Shown one piece after another: positions 6,784 to 10,360 of a DNA stretch of 10,360 bases. This stretch comes from CAZKTF01 sp964555565 (GTDB lineage: Bacteria > Planctomycetota > JAJSAM01 > JAKLKS01), in contig CAZKTF010000124.1 in assembly GCA_964555565.1 (NCBI GenBank), positions 1-10,360 on the forward strand, written 5' to 3'. The position numbers and the translations under genes are program-made. The notes below the pieces were generated by a model. It was not told where the DNA came from. It was given only the letters and a program-made list of their open reading frames with translations, and did not search any database. Position 1 is the stretch's first letter. Each line of letters begins with the position of its first letter.

Positions 6784-6803
6784 GGCGGTTCGGGGGAACC
6801 GCC
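6784..6803 (+). other. Hairpin in the leader of the matrixin operon
   Basis: GGCGGTTC (6784-6791), loop GGGG, GAACCGCC (6796-6803): a perfect 8-bp stem with a four-base loop. It is placed just after the predicted transcription start and 27 bases before the ATG at 6831. It might protect the 5' end of the message or bind a regulator as a DNA palindrome. It is not followed by a T-tract, so it is not a classical terminator. Confidence 0.4.
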
Positions 6804-6830
6804 CCGGGAAGGGCACTCCGGGGGGAGACG

Positions 6831-7454
6831 ATGACACGCATCGGCACCGCGCGCGGCCTCTCGGTCGCGCTGGGGGTCATCCTGGTAGCGGGGGCGCTCG
6901 GGAGCGCCACGAGCGTGAAGCCCGCCTCGCTCGGAAGGGCCGCGCGGCGGGCCTCGGCCGTCGTGGTCGGCACCGTGGCCTCCGTCTCCTGCCGGAGGGC
7001 GGCGACCGCCTCCGGGCGCACGAGGATCTTCACGGACGTGGACCTCCGGGACCTCTCCGTCGCCGCCGGGACGGTGGCGACGCGCAACGTCGTCCTCTCC
7101 GTCGTCGGCGGGACGATGGACGACCGCACGCTCCGGGTGGACGGCGTCCCGCGCTTCGAGGAGGGCCGCCGCTACGTGGTGTTCCTCGACCCCGGGGAGC
7201 CCCTCTGCGGCGTGGCGGGATGGACGCGCGGGGTCTTCCGCGTGGCCCGCGGGACCGACGGCTCGGACCGGGTCCTCACCCACGACGGCGCCCCGGTGGG
7301 CGCCGTGCGGGACGGGCAGGTCGTGGAGGGCGGGACCCCGCTGGCGCTGGCGGACTTCCTCTCCGCCGTGCGGGCCGCGGCCGCCGCGGCCCCCGCGCCC
7401 CGCTCCGCGGAGCGGCGCGCCGCCTCGCCGCGCATCCAGGAGGCCGGCCGATGA
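6831..7454 (+). CDS. Small secreted protein of unknown function, coupled to the matrixin
   Basis: A 207-residue exported protein. Residues 1-26 are a signal peptide (hydrophobic LSVALGVILVAGALG, cleavage near GSA-TS). The mature part is beta-rich: SAVVVGTVASVSC (42-54), TRIFTDVDLRDLSV (64-77), VVLSVVGGTMDDRTLRVDGVP (87-107), FEEGRRYVVFLDPG (109-122) and CGVAGWTRGVFRVARG (126-141). An Ala-rich helix-like tail follows from about 172. The pattern 'GG-x-x-D-x-x-x-x-V-x-G-x-P-x-F-x-x-G-x-x-Y-V-x-FL' is one I recall in uncharacterised secreted proteins encoded beside matrixins in environmental bacteria. Two cysteines (54 and 126) could form a disulfide. The start is ATG 6831 with GGGGGAG at 6821-6827. 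Its TGA overlaps the next ATG (ATGA at 7451-7454), so the two are almost certainly translated together. The function is not known; a secretion partner, inhibitor or substrate of the protease are possibilities only. Confidence 0.82.
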   Translation: MTRIGTARGLSVALGVILVAGALGSATSVKPASLGRAARRASAVVVGTVASVSCRRAATASGRTRIFTDVDLRDLSVAAGTVATRNVVLSVVGGTMDDRTLRVDGVPRFEEGRRYVVFLDPGEPLCGVAGWTRGVFRVARGTDGSDRVLTHDGAPVGAVRDGQVVEGGTPLALADFLSAVRAAAAAAPAPRSAERRAASPRIQEAGR

Positions 7455-9031
7455 GGGGACCCCGCGGGCTCCTCCGCCGCCTCCTCCCGGGGGTCGTCGT
7501 CGCCGCCGCGGCCGCCACGGTCCTCGCCTACACCTTCTACCCCCGGACCGGCGGCTACCCCTACATCTGGCCCACGCACTGGACGACGATGTACGCGAGC
7601 AACGTGACCCTCCCGCCGGGCTCCGCGATGGGCGGGCAGTTCCGGACCGCGGCGGCGGAGTGGGGGAAGGTGTCGGGGACGGACTTCCGGTTCTTCGTGA
7701 ACAACGGCTTCCACGACCCCAACGTCGGGGACCTCGACGGGTTCAACGACGCCTACTTCAGCACCTACGTCGGCTACTACACCCTCGCGGTCACCTACGT
7801 CTACTACACGAACGACAAGACGGCGCTCTTCGACTGCGACGTGGCCTTCAACGGCTACATGTACAACTGGTACCCGGGGTACTACGACTTCCAGTCGGTC
7901 GCCGTCCATGAGCTGGGGCACGTCCTCGGCCTCGGCCACAGCCAGGACCCGAACGCCGTGATGTTCGGGTGGCAGGCGGCCGGGCAGATCGCCCGCTACC
8001 CCATCGCCGACGACCAGGACGGCGAGCGCTTCCTCTACCCCGCCCCCTCGGGCGGCGGCGGGGGGGGCGGGGGAGGAGGCGGAGGCGGGGGACCGCCCCC
8101 GCTCCCGACCCGGACCGGCCTCATGACCGGGCTCCTCGTCACCGCGGACGACGTCATGGTCGGCGACCCGATCACCTTCTCGGCCACCGTGACCGACACG
8201 GCCGGGGGGCAGCTCCTGCTCTCCGGGGTCGAGACCGGCCCGCTCAGCACCGGCCCCTGGACCGAGGTGGTCCTCCAGCAGGGCGAAACGCGCGGCTTCG
8301 AGCTCGAGAGGACCGTGGTGGAGCTCCCGGGCGTCTACGCGAAGCACCTGAGGCTCGGCGGGGTCGATCCGACCATGGTGTACGTCGCCTCGCAGACCCT
8401 GGCGGGGCAGACCGTGCGCGTCCGGCGGCCCGAGGTCCCCGTGGCCATGCAGGACGCCCTCACGGCCTCGCTGGGGCCGCAGGGATCGGACCGGATCATC
8501 CTCTTCCTCGTGAAGGGGGAGAAGTACCTCGTCGAGTACCGGGCGTCGGGGGACTGGCCGGGCGGGCGGATGTTCGCGATGTACGACCCGGACGGGCGGC
8601 CGGTCAAGTGGACGTCCGGGAAGGCCGCCACGGCGAAGCGGACCGGGCCCCATGCGCTCGTCGTCACGAACGTGGGGGACGCGAAGGGGACCTACCGGCT
8701 CTTCACCACGGGCCTGAAGAACCCCCCGGCCCTCAAGGCGAAGGGCGCGCTGGACGGGACCGGGCCCGCCGAGGTGCCCTTCACCGCGCTCGCGCGGACG
8801 GGAGCCACGCTCACCGTGAAGGGCTCGAAGAAGATCTCCCCCCGGATCACCGGGCTGCGCGCCCCCTCGGGCGCCATGCTCCCCGTGACCCCGGGCGCGT
8901 CCGTCGAGGTGGAGGAGTTCGGCGAGGACGGCACCTGGACCGCCATCGTGGACGGCGTCCCCGGCGGGGCCGGCAAGGTCTCCCTCTCCGGCAGGCCCGC
9001 CTGGGTCCCCGGGGAGCAGAAGACGAGGTAG
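7451..9031 (+). CDS. Secreted matrixin-family (M10-like) zinc metalloprotease with C-terminal beta domains
   Basis: A 526-residue exported protein. Residues 1-27 form a signal peptide or anchor. The catalytic domain (about 28-197) has the metzincin zinc site VHELGHVLGLGHS with His153, Glu154, His157 and His163, and a Met-turn at Met171 (NAVMFG). Upstream strands resemble matrixins (AAAEWGKVSGTDFRF, then FDCDVAFNG). Fourteen consecutive glycines (201-214, coded by 8051-8092) and PPPLP link it to the C-terminal part. That contains a beta domain (about 228-325) and two successive beta-sandwich-like units (about 347-423 and 440-515), the first resembling pre-peptidase C-terminal domains. No cysteine-switch propeptide (PRCGxPD) is present, so latency, if any, must be achieved otherwise. 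It should cleave extracellular proteins; the substrate is unknown. Its ATG overlaps the stop of the previous gene. The 82-bp repeats begin three bases after its stop codon. Confidence 0.92.
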   Translation: MRGPRGLLRRLLPGVVVAAAAATVLAYTFYPRTGGYPYIWPTHWTTMYASNVTLPPGSAMGGQFRTAAAEWGKVSGTDFRFFVNNGFHDPNVGDLDGFNDAYFSTYVGYYTLAVTYVYYTNDKTALFDCDVAFNGYMYNWYPGYYDFQSVAVHELGHVLGLGHSQDPNAVMFGWQAAGQIARYPIADDQDGERFLYPAPSGGGGGGGGGGGGGGPPPLPTRTGLMTGLLVTADDVMVGDPITFSATVTDTAGGQLLLSGVETGPLSTGPWTEVVLQQGETRGFELERTVVELPGVYAKHLRLGGVDPTMVYVASQTLAGQTVRVRRPEVPVAMQDALTASLGPQGSDRIILFLVKGEKYLVEYRASGDWPGGRMFAMYDPDGRPVKWTSGKAATAKRTGPHALVVTNVGDAKGTYRLFTTGLKNPPALKAKGALDGTGPAEVPFTALARTGATLTVKGSKKISPRITGLRAPSGAMLPVTPGASVEVEEFGEDGTWTAIVDGVPGGAGKVSLSGRPAWVPGEQKTR

Positions 9032-9033
9032 CC

Positions 9034-9115
9034 AACGGCGGGCGGCCCAAGGGTCGCCCCTACAACGGCGGGGGAGACGGGGCCGTTGTAGGGGCGGGGC
9101 TTGCCCCGCCCGCCG
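9034..9115. repeat. Extended palindromic (REP/BIME-like) repeat, copy 1
   Basis: An 82-bp unit, identical to the copy at 9145-9226 except at one base (G at 9045, A at 9156). Each unit has two 33-nt arms (here 9037-9069 and 9082-9114) in inverted orientation around a 12-nt loop. Each arm carries its own 9-bp hairpin: around AA on the left and around TT on the right. The inner 15 bases of the arms (CGCCCCTACAACGGC) pair perfectly, so a cloverleaf-like fold is possible. The unit starts right after the matrixin stop codon and may act as its transcript end. I recognise the GTAGGGGCGGGGCTTGCCCC core as a common dispersed repeat in GC-rich environmental genomes, from memory only. Confidence 0.85.
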
Positions 9116-9144
9116 TGTGTCTTCGGGGGGTGGGGGGATCACGG

Positions 9145-9226
9145 AACGGCGGGCGACCCAAGGGTCGCCCCTACAACGGCGGGGGAGACGGGGCCGTTGT
9201 AGGGGCGGGGCTTGCCCCGCCCGCCG
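9145..9226. repeat. Extended palindromic (REP/BIME-like) repeat, copy 2
   Basis: The second 82-bp unit, in direct orientation to copy 1 and 29 bp after it (period 111 bp). Arms are 9148-9180 and 9193-9225 with a 12-nt loop at 9181-9192. The left arm hairpin is GGGCGACCC-AA-GGGTCGCCC (9151-9170) and the right is GGGCGGGGC-TT-GCCCCGCCC (9203-9222). Copy 2 has the fully paired left hairpin, while copy 1 has a G-T mismatch at the equivalent of 9156. No transposase is nearby, so any mobility would need a REP-associated transposase elsewhere. The spacer (9116-9144) shows nothing recognisable. Confidence 0.85.
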
Positions 9227-9228
9227 CG

Positions 9229-9369
9229 GACCCCGCGGAGCTCCGCTACTCCTGGAAGGGCGGGACGGCCCTCCTCGGCGGCGTCCTCGGATGGGGGCGG
9301 GTGGACCGGCGGAGGTACCTGCAGCTCGCGTGGATCCCGATCCCGCTCCGGACCGGGGACGGAGCCGGG
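9229..9369 (+). pseudogene. Probable remnant of a protein-coding gene (C-terminal piece)
   Basis: In plus-strand frame 1 this stretch reads like real protein rather than a shadow: AELRYSWKGGTALLGGVLGW, then GRVDRRRYLQLAWIPIPLRT. It has alternating hydrophobic strands and aromatic residues. The 'LLGGLLGY-x-R-x-x-x-x-R-x-L-x-LLWFIPIPL' rhythm is one I recall from the C-terminal repeats of uncharacterised envelope proteins. There is no start codon or ribosome site; going upstream the frame runs straight into repeat copy 2. Downstream it stays open to 9441, overlapping the 3' end of the HEAT gene on the other strand, but the protein-like character stops near 9360. The simplest reading is the tail of a gene whose 5' part was lost or displaced by the repeats. 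A chance open frame is the alternative. Confidence 0.4.
9342..9369 (-). terminator. Possible hairpin after the HEAT-repeat gene
   Basis: On the minus strand, four bases after the stop codon (9374-9376), CCCGGCTCCG (9360-9369) can pair with CGGAGCGGG (9342-9350), leaving one bulged base and a nine-base loop. The position suits a transcript end. There is no T-tract and pairing is modest, so this is a weak call. Confidence 0.3.
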
Positions 9370-9373
9370 GCCT

Positions 9374-10360
9374 CTACTTCTCCTGTCTCCGCCACCACTC
9401 CTGCCACGCCCGCGCGTCCTCGCCGAAGGTCTGCCCGGTAATCTCGTAGAGGGAGGACCCGGCGTACTGGCGCGTGGCCGCCTTCTTCAGGGCCTCGATC
9501 AGCGCGGGGACCGCGGGGCGCCCGATGGACTTCAGGGCCGCGATCGCCGCCTCCCGCTGCCCCTGGTCCTTCCGCGCGAGGAGCCGCTCGCAGAGGGCGG
9601 GCGCGCCGCGGGCGTCCTTCGCCGCGCCGAGAGCCCTGAGGACCTCCACTTCGACGGCCGGGTCCTTCGTCTCCGCCGCGAGGAGGAGGCCGGGGACCCC
9701 CTCCGACCCGATCGGCGGCAGGGCCGCCAGCGCCGCCCGGGCCACCTCGGGGAGCGGGGAGTGGGCGACGAAGGCGCCGAGCGCGAGGCCCGCGTACCGG
9801 GCCTGCACCGGGCCCTTCTCCGCGAGCGCCGCGAGGGTGGTCACCGACTCGCCTCCCAGGCGCGGGTCCTTCTCCTTCGCGGACCGGGCGAGGGTCTCGC
9901 AGGTCCTCCGGCCGCCGAGGCGGACGAGGGCCAGGTGGAGCTGGGCCCGCACCTCCGCGTCCTTCTCGGCCCGGAGGGCCTGGACGATGGACGCGGCCGC
10001 GGGGGTGTACCCCAGGGAGGCGATCTGCTCGGCCGCCCGGCGGCGCACGGCGGCGTCGGGGGAGCGGAGGTCCTGGGCCAGCTCCTGCGCGAGGGCGGCC
10101 GCGCGGCCGGCGTCCCGCTCGGGGTTGAGCGAGTCGGGGTCGTCGTTGCGCACCTTCCGGTAGAACTCCTTCAGCCGTTCCGAGTGGTTCGCGACGCGGC
10201 CCAGGGCCTCCCGGTACTCCGGGGAGCCGCGGTCCTTCACGGCGGCGAGGGCCTCGAGCCACAGCTCGAGCGCGCCGGAGACGTCGGCGGGGCGCGCCTT
10301 CTCGTGCGTCCGGGCCGCCTCCCGGGGGCCCGCGGACGGGGGGGGGGCCGGCGCGGGCGG
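9374..10360 (-). CDS. HEAT-repeat protein, 5' end cut by window
   Basis: 328 C-terminal residues are visible. They begin in a Pro/Ala-rich linker (visible residues 1-12). A helical, charged stretch follows (about 14-95, ALELWLEALAAVKDR, then YREALGRVANHSERLKEFYR), then tandem HEAT-type alpha hairpins (about 99-297; for example SPDAAVRRRAAEQIASLG, KDAEVRAQLHLALVRLGG, GRPAVPALIEALKKA). The tail LYEITGQTFGEDARAWQEWW (304-323) is a closing motif I associate with HEAT proteins of Planctomycetota and similar bacteria. HEAT arrays are protein-protein scaffolds; the partner is unknown. A GTG at 10240 could be taken as a start, but the helix is continuous across it and the frame is open to the window edge with no start codon between. 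I therefore treat the gene as beginning outside. Whether it has a signal peptide cannot be seen. It is convergent with the matrixin operon. Confidence 0.85.
   Translation of the reverse strand, partial: PPAPAPPPSAGPREAARTHEKARPADVSGALELWLEALAAVKDRGSPEYREALGRVANHSERLKEFYRKVRNDDPDSLNPERDAGRAAALAQELAQDLRSPDAAVRRRAAEQIASLGYTPAAASIVQALRAEKDAEVRAQLHLALVRLGGRRTCETLARSAKEKDPRLGGESVTTLAALAEKGPVQARYAGLALGAFVAHSPLPEVARAALAALPPIGSEGVPGLLLAAETKDPAVEVEVLRALGAAKDARGAPALCERLLARKDQGQREAAIAALKSIGRPAVPALIEALKKAATRQYAGSSLYEITGQTFGEDARAWQEWWRRQEK

Noticed and set aside
2685..7283. A minus-strand open frame of about 1,532 codons
   Set aside because: It lies antisense to, or out of frame with, well-supported genes, is Arg/Gly/Pro-rich and has no domain. 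Long antisense frames are expected at this GC content.
3644..9031. A single open plus-strand frame of about 1,795 codons
   Set aside because: Its first 3.8 kb is an Arg/Gly/Pro-rich shadow of the DUF3299, hydrolase and small secreted protein genes. Only the part from 7451 (matrixin) is real.
9034..9226. Two repeats with a 29-bp spacer, superficially like a CRISPR array
   Set aside because: The units are 82 bp and self-complementary, there are only two with one spacer, and no cas genes are present. This is a palindromic intergenic repeat.
9235..9246. 12-bp perfect palindrome GCGGAGCTCCGC
   Set aside because: It lies within the protein-like remnant frame and is short; GC-rich palindromes of this size are expected by chance.
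10238..10240. GTG as the start of the HEAT-repeat gene
   Set aside because: The reading frame and a continuous predicted helix extend upstream to the window edge, and no convincing ribosome site precedes the GTG.

Overview
The window is very GC-rich (by eye about 70% or more, with codon third positions almost all G or C). It reads as a chromosomal segment of a Gram-negative, probably uncultivated bacterium. An AsmA-like membrane protein implies an outer membrane. The DUF3299 lipoprotein, large secreted alpha/beta hydrolase, secreted matrixin and HEAT-repeat protein ending in a 'LTG-x-x-FG-x-D-x-x-AW-x-x-WW'-type tail are a mix I associate with Planctomycetota, Acidobacteriota or Myxococcota-like lineages. 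I cannot place the organism more precisely. I see no tRNA, rRNA, CRISPR array, integrase or transposase.

Layout, left to right. (1) Minus strand, 1-1602: an AsmA-like single-pass membrane protein, then a hairpin just after its stop codon, then a sigma70-like promoter driving pdxS (PLP synthase), which runs off the left edge. (2) Plus strand, 1792-2736: ilvE, the branched-chain aminotransferase, behind a leader with a possible hairpin. (3) Minus strand, 2747-3553: a calcineurin-type metallophosphoesterase, convergent with ilvE and only 10 nt from it. (4) Plus strand, 3654-6728: a DUF3299 lipoprotein followed 9 nt later by an 812-residue secreted alpha/beta hydrolase, probably one operon. (5) Plus strand, 6831-9031: a small secreted protein and a matrixin-family metalloprotease overlapping as ATGA, with their own promoter. 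(6) 9034-9226: two near-identical 82-bp units of an extended palindromic repeat. (7) 9229-about 9370: a protein-like stretch with no start, probably a gene remnant. (8) Minus strand, 9374-10360: the C-terminal part of a HEAT-repeat protein, open to the right edge.

pdxS and ilvE are housekeeping genes of cofactor and amino-acid metabolism. IlvE depends on the PLP that PdxS/PdxT make, but the two genes are on opposite strands with separate promoters. The rest is mainly cell-envelope and secreted protein biology: lipoprotein plus hydrolase, and small secreted protein plus metalloprotease.

The observations most worth following are the self-complementary repeat pair, whose two arms differ only by compensatory base-pair changes; the coupled secreted-protein/matrixin pair; the repeated TTGA-17-GAGGATGG promoter pattern; and the gene remnant stranded between the repeats and the HEAT gene. 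I found no clearly new defence or mobile system.
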